This document shows positions 8,721-17,764 of a stretch of 64,000 bases of DNA, piece after piece. The notes under the pieces were generated by a model that was not told the DNA's origin, did no database searches, and saw only the letters and a program-made list of their open reading frames with translations. This DNA is from Burkholderiaceae bacterium. Its GTDB lineage: Bacteria; Pseudomonadota; Gammaproteobacteria; Burkholderiales; Burkholderiaceae_E. The position numbers were made by a program, and so were the translations under genes. Positions within the stretch are counted from its first letter, which is position 1; every line of letters begins with the position of its first letter. The stretch covers positions 1 to 64,000 of the forward strand of contig JADJVQ010000017.1 of the NCBI GenBank assembly GCA_016710525.1. Direction: 5' to 3'.

Positions 8721-9680
8721 TCAGCTCTGCAGCGATTGCCACATCTCCATGTCGCGCTGCGCTGTCCAGATGCGCGGGTTCTTGATGCCGCTGGCCTCGT
8801 CGAAGGCGCGCGAAACGTCGAAGGGCAGGCAGTGCTCGTAGATGAACACGCCGCCGAACACCGGGTCCATCACCTTGCGGGTGTCGGCGAACACCGCCTT
8901 CAGGTCCTTGCCGGCGGCCACGCCGGCGCGCGCCGTCTGGTACAGATCGGTCACCCACTTGCGGGTGTAGTCGATCGCCTTCTCGCAATCGGCCGGGGTG
9001 GTCATCGCCGGACCGCGCCCCGGCACCAGCTTCTCGGCGCCCATCGCGCGCAGCCGCTCCAGGGTGGCCGGCCACTCCTCGAGGTGCGCGTCGCCGGTAT
9101 AGACACCAGCCATGTACTCGACCAGGTCCCCCGAGAAGCAGATCTTCTGCGAGGGGATCCAGGCGATCGTGTCGCCGCGCGTATGGCCGGGCCCGATGTG
9201 CATCAGCTTCACTTCGAGCTTGCCCAGGTGCAGCGTCAGTTCGCGCTCGAACACCATCGTCGGCCAGGTCAGGCCGGGCACCGATTCGACGCCGGCGAAC
9301 AGGCGCGGGAAACGCTCGATCTCCGACTTCATGTCGGCCTCGCCGCGCTCGACGATCAGGTCCCAGGTGCCGCGCGACGCGATGATCTCGGTCGCCCCCT
9401 CGTTGAAATAGGCCGAGGCGCCCAGCACGCGCACCGCGTGATAGTGCGACAGCACCACGTACTTGATCGGCTTGTCGGTGACGGTACGGATGTTGCGGAT
9501 CAGGTCCTGGGCCATCAGCGGGGTGGCCGTGGTGTCGATCACCATGCAGGCATCGTCGCCGATGATCACGCCCGAATTCGGGTCGCCCTCGGCGGTGTAC
9601 GCATAGGCGTTGGGCGAGAGCTGGATGAACTCGGTCTTCTTTTCGGCGAGATCGGCCTTCGAGGCGAATTGTTTGGTCAT
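8721..9680 (-). CDS. Metallo-beta-lactamase-fold hydrolase with degenerate HxHxDH motif
   Basis: A 319-residue MBL-fold protein; I chose the ATG at 9680 (MTKQFASKADL). The fold markers are present: GDDACMVIDTTATP, GPGHTRGDT (metal His), CFSGDLV (bridging Asp) and VPGRGPA. The first metal motif reads H79-Y-H81-A-V83-R84, so the Asp and last His of HxHxDH are replaced by Val and Arg. The second metal site is probably lost or rearranged, and activity may differ from standard hydrolases. It lies between the TetR gene and the ABC exporter on the same strand. Function is unknown; a link to phenylacetate breakdown is only positional. Confidence 0.82.
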   Translation of the reverse strand: MTKQFASKADLAEKKTEFIQLSPNAYAYTAEGDPNSGVIIGDDACMVIDTTATPLMAQDLIRNIRTVTDKPIKYVVLSHYHAVRVLGASAYFNEGATEIIASRGTWDLIVERGEADMKSEIERFPRLFAGVESVPGLTWPTMVFERELTLHLGKLEVKLMHIGPGHTRGDTIAWIPSQKICFSGDLVEYMAGVYTGDAHLEEWPATLERLRAMGAEKLVPGRGPAMTTPADCEKAIDYTRKWVTDLYQTARAGVAAGKDLKAVFADTRKVMDPVFGGVFIYEHCLPFDVSRAFDEASGIKNPRIWTAQRDMEMWQSLQS

Positions 9681-9801
9681 CGTGGTTTGCTCGTGATCGG
9701 TGGCGGGCGGCAGAACCGCGGGGAAGCCTTCGATTATGGTGGGCCGGCGGTGGCCCGGCAAGCCAGGGTCACCGCCAGGGCCGCCCGGATGCCGGTGCCG
9801 C

Positions 9802-10398
9802 TCATCGAGCGCCGCCGGACAGCCCGCGCAGGCTGAGCTCGAGCGCCAGTTCGCCGAACTCCTCGTAGCTCATCGGTCCGTCCGGGCGCAGCCAGGCGAA
9901 CGTGAAATTGATCATGCCCAGCAGCGCCATCGCGACAGGCTTGCGGTTGCCCTCGTTCACGCGCTCCGGGAATGCCTCTTCGAGGGTGCGCGCGACCGCC
10001 TCGACCACCGCGCGCTGCTGGGCGACGATGTGCTGGTGCTGCGCCGGCGGCAGGAACTTCACGTCGTTGATCAGCGCCGCATGGAAGGCCCGCGAGCGCC
10101 GGTATTCGGGCATCAGCTTGCGCACCAGTGCCGCCCAGCGTTGCGGGCCCGGGGCCACTTCGCTGCGGGCCTCCTCGATCAGCGCGAGCAGGCTGGCCGT
10201 ATGCCGGTCGAGCGCCTCGAACAGCAGCGCTTCCTTGCTTTCGAAGTAGTGATACAGGCCGGCCTTGGACGTGCCGCAGGATTGCGCCAGCTGTGCCATC
10301 GAGGCACTGGGGTAGCCGATCCGCGAGAACGCCTCGACCGCGTTGTGCAGGATCAGGTCGCGCTGACTGTCGTAGCCGGCCGAGCGCGGGCGAGCCAT
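9802..10398 (-). CDS. paaR: TetR/AcrR family regulator, probable paa cluster regulator
   Basis: A 198-residue TetR-family protein from the ATG at 10398 (MARPRSAGYDSQ). The N-terminal helix-turn-helix covers about residues 12-58 (AVEAFSRIGYPSASMAQLAQ; SKAGLYHYFESKEALLFEAL). The rest is the helical ligand domain. It starts 14 bases after paaE stops, on the same strand, so it looks like the last gene of the paa operon. TetR-type PaaR proteins repress paa genes in beta-proteobacteria and respond to phenylacetyl-CoA; assigning this one to that role is inference from position and family. A CCGACCGGTCGG palindrome upstream of paaA is a candidate site. Confidence 0.85.
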   Translation of the reverse strand: MARPRSAGYDSQRDLILHNAVEAFSRIGYPSASMAQLAQSCGTSKAGLYHYFESKEALLFEALDRHTASLLALIEEARSEVAPGPQRWAALVRKLMPEYRRSRAFHAALINDVKFLPPAQHQHIVAQQRAVVEAVARTLEEAFPERVNEGNRKPVAMALLGMINFTFAWLRPDGPMSYEEFGELALELSLRGLSGGAR

Positions 10399-10412
10399 GC
10401 GGGCCGCCTCCC

Positions 10413-11498
10413 TCAGCGCTCGTCGTAGCTGATCACCACGCGCGAGCTCACCGGGTGCGCCTGGCAGGTCAGCACGAAGCCGCGGGCCAGCTCCTGCTCC
10501 TCGAGCGAGAAGTTGCGTTCCATCCGCACTTCGCCTTCCAGCACACGGGCCCGGCAGGTGCAGCACACGCCGCCCTTGCAGGCGAAGGGCAGGTTCACGC
10601 CTGCGTGCAGGCCGGCGTCCAGGATCGCGGTGCCCTGCATAGGCACCCGCAGCCGGCGTTCCTTGCCGTCGACGATGAGCACCACGTCGGCGCGGGGCGT
10701 GTCTTCGGTCACCGCTTCGATCGGGGCCGGCGACGCGGCCGGGGTCCCGAAACGCTCGATGTGGATGTTCGCCCGGGCGACGCCCGCGGCCAGCAGCGAG
10801 CGCTCGACCGCATCCATCATGGGTGCGGGACCGCAGACGAATGCCTCGTCGATGCCCGCGGCCGGCACCAGGGTGCGCAGCAGCTCGGCGCAGCGCTCGT
10901 CATCGAGCAGGCCGCTGAGCAGTTCGATCTCCTGGCCTTCGTCGGACAGCACGTGGACCAGCCGCAGCCGGTTCATGTAGCGGTTCTTCAGCTCTTCCAG
11001 GGCTTCGATGAACATGATCGAGGCCACGGTGCGATTGCCGTAGACCAGCGTGAACTCGCTGCCGGCTTCGGTGGCCAGAATCGTCCTGATCAGCGAGAGC
11101 ATCGGGGTGATGCCCGATCCGCCGGCAAAGCCCACGTAGTGTTTGGCTTGGGCCGGCGCCAGCGGCGTGAAGAAGCGCCCGTCCGGGGTCATCACGTCGA
11201 TCTCGCGACCGGCAGCCAGCTGTTCGTTGGCCCAGTTCGAAAACCTCCCGCCGGCCACACGCTTGATCGCGACCCGCAGTTCGCCGGTGCGATCGTAGTC
11301 GGGCACCCCGACGCAGACCGAATACGAGCGGCGCAGCTCCTCGCCGTCGACCTGTTCGCGCAGCGTCAGGAATTGTCCCTGCACGAACCGGTAGGCCTCG
11401 CGCAGCGGCTGAGGCACCTCGAAGGCAACCGAGACCGAATCGTCGGTTTCAGGCCGGACCTCGCGGATCCGCAGTCGGTGGAATTGGGGTACGGCCAT
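10413..11498 (-). CDS. paaE: Phenylacetyl-CoA epoxidase reductase subunit PaaE
   Basis: A 361-residue reductase that passes electrons from NADPH to the PaaAC oxygenase. Domains in order: an FAD domain (RRSYSVC), an NAD(P) domain (GFAGGSGITPML, FVCGPAPMMDAVE) and a C-terminal plant-type 2Fe-2S domain. The iron-sulfur ligands are Cys307, 312, 315 and 345 (CKGGVCCTC...LTC), intact. I prefer the ATG at 11498 because the protein then begins MAVPQFHRLRI like other PaaE. An ATG at 11507 and a TTG at 11510 are in frame. It follows paaD by about 25 bases. Confidence 0.95.
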   Translation of the reverse strand: MAVPQFHRLRIREVRPETDDSVSVAFEVPQPLREAYRFVQGQFLTLREQVDGEELRRSYSVCVGVPDYDRTGELRVAIKRVAGGRFSNWANEQLAAGREIDVMTPDGRFFTPLAPAQAKHYVGFAGGSGITPMLSLIRTILATEAGSEFTLVYGNRTVASIMFIEALEELKNRYMNRLRLVHVLSDEGQEIELLSGLLDDERCAELLRTLVPAAGIDEAFVCGPAPMMDAVERSLLAAGVARANIHIERFGTPAASPAPIEAVTEDTPRADVVLIVDGKERRLRVPMQGTAILDAGLHAGVNLPFACKGGVCCTCRARVLEGEVRMERNFSLEEQELARGFVLTCQAHPVSSRVVISYDER

Positions 11499-11522
11499 GG
11501 TGGGCATCAACCGGTGAAGGGT

Positions 11523-12128
11523 TCAGTACGGTTTGAAGTAATCGAAGGGTTCGCGGCAGGCCAGGCACCGGTACAGCGCCTTGCAGGCGGTCGAACCATG
11601 TTCGGCCAGACGCTCGACCCGCTGCGACGTGCAGCGCGGGCACGCGGGACCGGCGGGCGCGGTTTCCCGGGCTATCCGGGCGAGTCCGGTCAGACGGACC
11701 GGCACGTGCTCGCGGCTGACCGGTCCGGGCGGCGCGATCCCGTAGGCGCGCAGCTTTTCGCGCCCCTGCTCGCTGATCCAGTCCGTGCTCCAGGGCGGGC
11801 TCAGGCTGGTGCGGACTTGCGCGTCGGGCCAGCCTTGCGCCGCCAGCGCGTCGCGCACGTCCTGCTCGATCACCTGCGTGGCCGGGCAGCCGGTGTAGGT
11901 GGGTGTGAGCGTCACCTGCAGGCGCTCGCCGTCGAACCGCACGTCGCGCAGGATGCCCAGGTCGGCCAGCGTGAGCACCGGAATTTCGGGGTCGGTCACC
12001 GCACCGGCCGCCGCGCGCGCCGCGGCGACCGATTCCGCATGCGCCGCGGCGACCGATTCCGTGCGCGCCTCGGCGACCGATTCCGTCGCGCACGGCAGGG
12101 TTTTGCTGTCGCCGGACAGAGGGCTCAT
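11523..12128 (-). CDS. paaD: Phenylacetyl-CoA epoxidase maturation protein PaaD, with repeat extension
   Basis: A 201-residue MIP18/DUF59-type protein needed to mature the epoxidase complex, probably in iron-sulfur insertion. The DUF59 core is at about residues 45-125 (VTDPEIPVLTLADLGI; TPTYTGCPATQVIE). The C-terminus carries a zinc-ribbon-like pair, CPRC (163, 166) and CLAC (188, 191), plus Cys182. Residues about 16-40 are three octapeptides (ESVAEART, ESVAAAHA, ESVAAARA) that I do not know from other PaaD proteins; they come from a 24-bp tandem DNA repeat. A later start inside or after the repeats is possible. It follows paaC by 9 bases. Confidence 0.93.
   Translation of the reverse strand: MSPLSGDSKTLPCATESVAEARTESVAAAHAESVAAARAAAGAVTDPEIPVLTLADLGILRDVRFDGERLQVTLTPTYTGCPATQVIEQDVRDALAAQGWPDAQVRTSLSPPWSTDWISEQGREKLRAYGIAPPGPVSREHVPVRLTGLARIARETAPAGPACPRCTSQRVERLAEHGSTACKALYRCLACREPFDYFKPY
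12014..12085. repeat. Three 24-bp tandem repeats inside paaD
   Basis: GCGACCGATTCCG recurs at 12025, 12049 and 12073 with an exact 24-base period, and the flanking bases are mostly conserved. The unit is a whole number of codons, so it encodes an octapeptide repeat and would not break the frame on expansion. Confidence 0.9.
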
Positions 12129-12137
12129 CGCCGCGCG

Positions 12138-12911
12138 CTACCAGCTCGCGCCGGGATGCTGGCGCGCCAGGCTCTGCATTTCGGCCAGCAGGAAGCCCAG
12201 GTGCTCACTGTGGCTTCCGAGCTTGCCCGTGGAGCGGAACTCGCTGGCGCGCGGCCGCACCAGTGTGGCGCGTGCCAGCACCTCGTCAATGGCGGCATCC
12301 CATGCCGGCCTCAGGCTCGCCGTCGCCACGCCGATCCCGGCGGCAGCCACCGTCTGTTCGACCGGATCCGGCGTCCAGAATTCTTCGGTATAGGGCCACA
12401 GCCGATCCAGGGCCGCCTGCATGCGCTGATGAGACAGCTCGGTGCCGTCGCCCAGCCGCACCATCCATTCGCTGGCGTGTCGCCAGTGCGCGCCGGCTTC
12501 CTTGGTCGCCCGGGCGGCGATCGCCGCGAGCTCGGGGTCGCTCGACTGGCTCAAGGCCTGCCACAGCAGCTTGTGCAGCGCGCCCGCCAGGAAGTTGCGG
12601 GTGATGGTGATCGCGTAGTCGTCGTGCTTGCCGACCCCGTTGGGCAGCTCCATCAGCGTCCAGTTGCGAAAGTCGGGCTCGTCGCGCTGGAAGGCGAGTT
12701 CGTCTTCGTTTCGTCCCAGGCCCTCCAGCGCGCCGGCGTGGGCCAGCAGCAGGCGTGCCTGGCCAATCAGATCCAGCGCGATGTTGGTCAGCGCCAGATC
12801 TTCTTCGAGCACCGGTCCGTGGCCGCACCATTCGGCCAGGCGCTGGCCGAGCACCAGGGCGTTGTCGCCCAGGCGGGTCACGTAGTCGATGTGGGCGGGG
12901 TCTGCGGTCAT
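12138..12911 (-). CDS. paaC: Phenylacetyl-CoA epoxidase structural subunit PaaC
   Basis: A 257-residue ferritin-like helical protein that pairs with PaaA in the ring-epoxidising complex. Family features are clear: YVTRLGDNALVLGQRLAEWC, the FRNWTLMELPNGVGKHDDYA region, and KEAGAHWRHASEWMVRLGDG. PaaC lacks a full di-iron site in characterised systems and is structural. The length matches the family (about 250). It lies between paaB (19-base gap) and paaD (9-base gap) in the order paaABCDE. Confidence 0.96.
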   Translation of the reverse strand: MTADPAHIDYVTRLGDNALVLGQRLAEWCGHGPVLEEDLALTNIALDLIGQARLLLAHAGALEGLGRNEDELAFQRDEPDFRNWTLMELPNGVGKHDDYAITITRNFLAGALHKLLWQALSQSSDPELAAIAARATKEAGAHWRHASEWMVRLGDGTELSHQRMQAALDRLWPYTEEFWTPDPVEQTVAAAGIGVATASLRPAWDAAIDEVLARATLVRPRASEFRSTGKLGSHSEHLGFLLAEMQSLARQHPGASW

Positions 12912-12930
12912 GGGCGGTCTCGCATCGGCA

Positions 12931-13224
12931 TCACATGTGGTCGACTTCGTCGGGAAGCCGGTAGAACGTGGGGTGACGGTAGATCTTGTCGGCCATCGGG
13001 TCGAAGTCGATGGCCTTGTCCTCGGGCGCCGAGGCGGTGATGGCGGCCGACGGCACGACCCAGATGCTCACGCCCTCCATGCGACGGGTGTAGACGTCGC
13101 GGGCCATCTGCAGAGCCATCGCGGCATCCACGGCGTGCAGGCTGCCGCAATGCCGGTGATCCAGCCCCTGCTTGCTGCGCAGGAAAACTTCCCACAGGGG
13201 CCACTGGGTACTCTTGTCGCTCAT
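12931..13224 (-). CDS. paaB: Phenylacetyl-CoA epoxidase subunit PaaB
   Basis: A 97-residue protein from the ATG at 13224 with GGAG upstream; longer in-frame starts run into Arg/Gly-rich non-homologous sequence. WPLWEVFLRSKQGLDHRHCG is the recognisable N-terminus, followed by HAVDAAMALQMARDVYTRR and SIWVVPSAAITASAPEDK. PaaB is an essential small bridging subunit of the PaaABCE complex. It is separated from paaA by 181 bases in which I see no gene or clear terminator. Confidence 0.96.
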   Translation of the reverse strand: MSDKSTQWPLWEVFLRSKQGLDHRHCGSLHAVDAAMALQMARDVYTRRMEGVSIWVVPSAAITASAPEDKAIDFDPMADKIYRHPTFYRLPDEVDHM

Positions 13225-13405
13225 CGTGTCGGCTCCATTCGTATCGGGTTCAGATCGCGTTCGAGAGATTCGACGCCGGGAACAGCTCTCGGTCGGGCCG
13301 GCGCGCCCATCGCCGCCGCCGCGTGCCCCGGGGCTGCACCGCAGGAGCCCGCCAACCGTGCCGCGGCGCCGACCGGGACCGCACCCCGGGCGCCCTGAAC
13401 TTGCC

Positions 13406-14404
13406 TCAGGCGGCCCGCTGCTGGCTGCGTGCGGCCTGCTTGGCGGCGTGAGCCATCGCGGCCTCGCGCACCCAGGCGCCCTTTTCATGGGCCCGCACCC
13501 GGTCGCCCAGGCGTTCGCGGTTGCAGGGCCCGTCGCCGTTGACCACGCGCCAGAACTCGTCCCAGTCGATCGCGCCGTAATCGTAGTGGCCGCGCTGCGC
13601 GTTCCACTTCAGGTCGGGGTCGGGAATGCTCAGGCCCAGCAGCTCGGCCTGCGGCACGGTCGCGTCGATGAATTTCTGGCGCAGATCGTCGTTGGAGATG
13701 CGCTTGATGCCCCAGACCATGGTCTGGGCCGAGTGAATCGAATCCTTGTCGCTGGGCCCGAACATCATCACGACCGGCCACCACCAGCGGTTCAGCGAAG
13801 CCTGCGCCATCGCCTTTTGCGCCGGCGTGCCGCGCGCCAGGGACAGCATGATGTCGAAGCCCTGGCGCTGGTGGAACGATTCTTCCTTGCAGATCCGGAT
13901 CATCGCCCGGGCATAGGGTCCGTACGAGCATCGGCACAGCGGGATCTGGTTCATGATCGCCGCGCCGTCGACCAGCCAGCCGATCGCGCCCATGTCGGCC
14001 CAGCTCGGCGCCGGATAGTTGAAGATGCTGGAGTATTTCGCCCGCCCGGTCAGCAGCCCGTCGATCAGATCGTCGCGCGCCACGCCCAGGGTTTCAGCCG
14101 CGGCATACAGGTACAGGCCGTGCCCGCCTTCGTCCTGAATCTTGGCCAGAAGAATGGCCTTGCGCTTCAGGCTCGGTGCACGGGTCACCCAGTTGCCTTC
14201 GGGCAGCATGCCCACCACCTCCGAATGCGCGTGCTGCGAGATCTGGCGCACCAGGGTCTTGCGATAGCCCTCGGGCATCCAGTCCTGGGCCTCGACCTTG
14301 CGGTCCTGGGCGATCGCAGCCTCGAACGCGGCATCGCGACCGCTGGCCGCTTCGGGCCGGGCCGGGCTCGCGCCGGGCGCCAGGTCGATTGCTTGTGTGT
14401 ACAT
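13406..14404 (-). CDS. paaA: Phenylacetyl-CoA 1,2-epoxidase catalytic subunit PaaA
   Basis: A 332-residue di-iron oxygenase subunit that epoxidises the ring of phenylacetyl-CoA. Carboxylate/His-bearing helices typical of the di-iron site are present: QDEGGHGLYLYAAAETLG and RICKEESFHQRQGFDIMLSL. Other family blocks are WMPEGYRKTLVRQISQHAHS and NWVTRAPSLKRKAILLAKI. The ATG at 14404 has AGGACA upstream. It is the first gene of the minus-strand paaABCDE-tetR run. The upstream region holds the palindrome CCGACCGGTCGG, 34 bases before the start codon. Confidence 0.97.
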   Translation of the reverse strand: MYTQAIDLAPGASPARPEAASGRDAAFEAAIAQDRKVEAQDWMPEGYRKTLVRQISQHAHSEVVGMLPEGNWVTRAPSLKRKAILLAKIQDEGGHGLYLYAAAETLGVARDDLIDGLLTGRAKYSSIFNYPAPSWADMGAIGWLVDGAAIMNQIPLCRCSYGPYARAMIRICKEESFHQRQGFDIMLSLARGTPAQKAMAQASLNRWWWPVVMMFGPSDKDSIHSAQTMVWGIKRISNDDLRQKFIDATVPQAELLGLSIPDPDLKWNAQRGHYDYGAIDWDEFWRVVNGDGPCNRERLGDRVRAHEKGAWVREAAMAHAAKQAARSQQRAA

Positions 14405-14437
14405 GGTGTGTCCTGTGAACTGTGCCTAGTTTATTCA

Positions 14438-14449
14438 CCGACCGGTCGG
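14438..14449. promoter_or_regulatory. CCGACCGGTCGG palindrome upstream of paaA
   Basis: A perfect 12-bp palindrome lies 34 bases before the paaA start, where a repressor could block transcription. GACCGGTC-type cores are common in TetR-family operators. A link to the TetR gene at the other end of the operon is inference. Confidence 0.55.
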
Positions 14450-14536
14450 ACGGTCAATGGGAGATTTGCCGATGGGGGCTGACCCGTCCGGTACTTTCGC
14501 AAAATGCTCGACGCATCGAATATCTGCGCACAAGGG

Positions 14537-14565
14537 TTGACAGCTTGACGACACCCCACCATAAT
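14537..14565 (+). promoter_or_regulatory. Sigma70-type promoter of the tRNA-tuf operon
   Basis: TTGACA (14537-14542), a 17-base spacer and CATAAT (14560-14565) lie just before tRNA-Tyr. The -35 box is a perfect consensus. The predicted start is about 5 bases upstream of the mature tRNA. Confidence 0.8.
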
Positions 14566-14577
14566 CAGCGGTTCCCT

Positions 14578-14663
14578 GGAGGGGTGCCCGAGTGGCTAAA
14601 GGGGGCAGACTGTAAATCTGTTGGCTTACGCCTACGCTGGTTCGAATCCAGCCTCCTCCACCA
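14578..14663 (+). tRNA. tRNA-Tyr (GTA)
   Basis: A cloverleaf with acceptor arm GGAGGGG/CTCCTCC, a long variable arm as expected for class II tRNA-Tyr, anticodon GTA, T-arm GGTTCGAATCC and an encoded CCA end. It is first in the tRNA-Tyr-Gly-Thr-tuf transcript. Confidence 0.97.
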
Positions 14664-14701
14664 GGTTCCGTTGTCGATGCAAAGCGGCTGTTGTGGGTGA
14701 T

Positions 14702-14775
14702 GCGGGTGTAGCTCAATGGTAGAGCAGAAGCCTTCCAAGCTTATGACGAGGGTTCGATTCCCTTCACCCGCTCCA
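14702..14775 (+). tRNA. tRNA-Gly (TCC)
   Basis: Acceptor arm GCGGGTG/CACCCGC, D-loop with AATGGTA, anticodon TCC, T-loop GGTTCGATTCC, discriminator T and encoded CCA. It lies 38 bases after tRNA-Tyr. Confidence 0.97.
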
Positions 14776-14815
14776 GCAATCGGTGGCAGCGGAGCTGGCG
14801 TTAGTGGTTTGTATT

Positions 14816-14890
<75 letters not shown>

Positions 14891-14943
14891 ATTCTTAGTT
14901 TTCGCTCTTCGACGAACTCGCTTTTCCAGATCAGGAGCCCGGC

Positions 14944-16136
<1,193 letters not shown>

Positions 16137-16166
16137 TCACGCGACGGTGTGCCGGGTTCAAGGCGT

Positions 16167-16242
16167 AGGGGCATAGCTCAACTGGCAGAGCGTCGGTCTC
16201 CAAAACCGAAGGTTGGGGGTTCGATTCCCTCTGCCCCTGCCA
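16167..16242 (+). tRNA. tRNA-Trp (CCA)
   Basis: Acceptor arm AGGGGCA/TGCCCCT, anticodon CCA in the loop of GGTCTCCAAAACC, T-arm GGTTCGATTCC, discriminator G and encoded CCA. It sits between tuf and secE, the usual proteobacterial position. Confidence 0.97.
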
Positions 16243-16290
16243 ATCACATTGGCGCCCGCAACCTGGCACCACCCAGCAAGTACCGACCGC

Positions 16291-16674
16291 ATGGCTAATC
16301 AAAACATTGAAGTGGTCACCTCGGGCGCCGATCGCGCCAAGGTGGTCTTGGCTGTCGCGGCAGTGCTGGCGGGGGTCATTGGTTTCTATCTGCTCGCCGG
16401 GCAGCCGGCGATCTTGCGCATCGCGGTCTTCGTTGCCGGTCTGGGCGTCGGCGCGGCCATTGCCTGGTTCTCGGGCCCGGGTCAGCAGTTCTTCGCGTTT
16501 GCCAAAGACTCCTGGGCTGAAACCCGGCGGGTTGTCTGGCCCGAGCGCAAAGAAACAACCCAGGTCACCCTGATCGTTTTCGCCTTCGTGCTCGCCATGG
16601 CCTTGTTTCTGTGGCTGGTCGACAAATCGCTCGAATGGGTTCTTTACGACCTCATCCTGGGCTGGAAGAAGTAG
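16291..16674 (+). CDS. secE: Preprotein translocase subunit SecE
   Basis: A 127-residue inner-membrane protein that stabilises SecY. It has three hydrophobic helices (about 17-36, 40-60 and 92-115), the longer proteobacterial form. The conserved cytoplasmic segment WAETRRVVWPERKETTQVT precedes the last helix. I chose the ATG at 16291 (MANQNIEVV), since the longer frame begins inside tRNA-Trp. Its stop abuts the nusG start directly. Confidence 0.96.
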   Translation: MANQNIEVVTSGADRAKVVLAVAAVLAGVIGFYLLAGQPAILRIAVFVAGLGVGAAIAWFSGPGQQFFAFAKDSWAETRRVVWPERKETTQVTLIVFAFVLAMALFLWLVDKSLEWVLYDLILGWKK

Positions 16675-17208
16675 ATGAGCAAGCGCTGGTATGTCGTTCA
16701 TGCCTACTCGGGCATGGAAAAGAGCGTGGCGCGTGCCCTGCAGGAGCGCGTCGAACGCGCAGGCATGCAGGAGCAGTTCGGCAAGATTCTCGTTCCCACG
16801 GAAGAGGTGGTCGAGATGAAGAACGGGCAGCGTGCCATCACCGAGCGCCGGTTCTTTCCGGGCTACGTCTTCGTCGAAATGGAGATGACCGACCTGTCCT
16901 GGCATCTGGTCAAGAGCACCAACAAGGTCACCGGCTTTGTCGGCGGGCATGGCAACAAGCCAGCCCCGATCTCCGAAAAAGAGGTCGCCAAGATCATGGC
17001 GCAGATGCAAGAGGGTGTTGAGAAGCCCAAGCCCAAGGTGCTCTTCGAGGTCGGCGAAATGGTGCGGGTCAAAGATGGCCCGTTCACCGATTTCAACGGC
17101 AACGTCGAAGAAGTCAACTACGAAAAGAGCCGTGTCCGCGTGTCGGTGACCATTTTTGGTCGGGCCACCCCGGTCGAGCTCGAGTTCGCGCAGGTCGAAA
17201 AAGTCTGA
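16675..17208 (+). CDS. nusG: Transcription termination/antitermination protein NusG
   Basis: A 177-residue elongation factor that binds RNA polymerase, Rho and S10. The NGN domain occupies about residues 1-110 (RWYVVHAYSGMEKSVARALQ; FFPGYVFVEMEM) and the KOW domain about 125-177 (EVGEMVRVKDGPFTDFNG; VSVTIFGRATPVELEF). The ATG follows the secE stop with no gap, so the two are translationally coupled. Confidence 0.97.
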   Translation: MSKRWYVVHAYSGMEKSVARALQERVERAGMQEQFGKILVPTEEVVEMKNGQRAITERRFFPGYVFVEMEMTDLSWHLVKSTNKVTGFVGGHGNKPAPISEKEVAKIMAQMQEGVEKPKPKVLFEVGEMVRVKDGPFTDFNGNVEEVNYEKSRVRVSVTIFGRATPVELEFAQVEKV

Positions 17209-17245
17209 ACACCGCCGTCGGGCTGCCCAGTCCGGCGGATCATGA

Positions 17246-17266
17246 CAGTCGGCCCCGGGCCGGCTG
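17246..17266 (+). promoter_or_regulatory. GC-rich hairpin in the rplK leader
   Basis: CAGTCGGCC and GGCCGGCTG pair around a 3-base loop (one T-G wobble), between nusG and rplK, with no T-run. The L11 operon leader is the known place for L1 autoregulation, but I cannot show that this hairpin is the L1 target. Confidence 0.4.
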
Positions 17267-17332
17267 CCGCACCGAGGAGCGTCAGTAGGGATACCCCGAA
17301 CCCGCGTTAGCACTCAAACCAGGAGTAGCCAC

Positions 17333-17764
17333 ATGGCGAAGAAGATCGTCGGCTTTGTCAAGCTGCAGGTACCTGCCGGCAAAGCCAACCCCGCACCCCC
17401 GATTGGCCCGGCTCTGGGTCAGCGCGGCCTGAACATCATGGAATTCTGCAAGGCCTTCAACGCACAGACCCAGGGTCTGGAGCCGGGCCTGCCCATTCCG
17501 GTGGTGATCACGGCCTACGCGGACAAGAGCTTCACCTTCATCATGAAGACGCCGCCCGCGACGATCCTCATCAAGAAGGCTGCCAAGATCGACAAGGGTT
17601 CGCCCAAACCCCATACCGACAAGATCGGCAAGATCACGCGTGCCCAGGCTGAAGACATCGCCAAGGCCAAGATGCCCGATCTCACTGCCAGCGACCTGGA
17701 CGCCGCCGTGCGCACCATCGCCGGTTCCGCGCGCAGCATGGGCATCATCGTGGAGGGTGTGTAA
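17333..17764 (+). CDS. rplK: Ribosomal protein L11
   Basis: A 143-residue protein of the GTPase-associated centre. The N-terminal VGFVKLQVPAGKANPAPPIG and the rRNA-binding C-terminal domain (ITRAQAEDIAKAKMPDL; RTIAGSARSMGI) are intact. The ATG has AGGAG upstream. The stop codon directly abuts the rplA start. Confidence 0.98.
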   Translation: MAKKIVGFVKLQVPAGKANPAPPIGPALGQRGLNIMEFCKAFNAQTQGLEPGLPIPVVITAYADKSFTFIMKTPPATILIKKAAKIDKGSPKPHTDKIGKITRAQAEDIAKAKMPDLTASDLDAAVRTIAGSARSMGIIVEGV

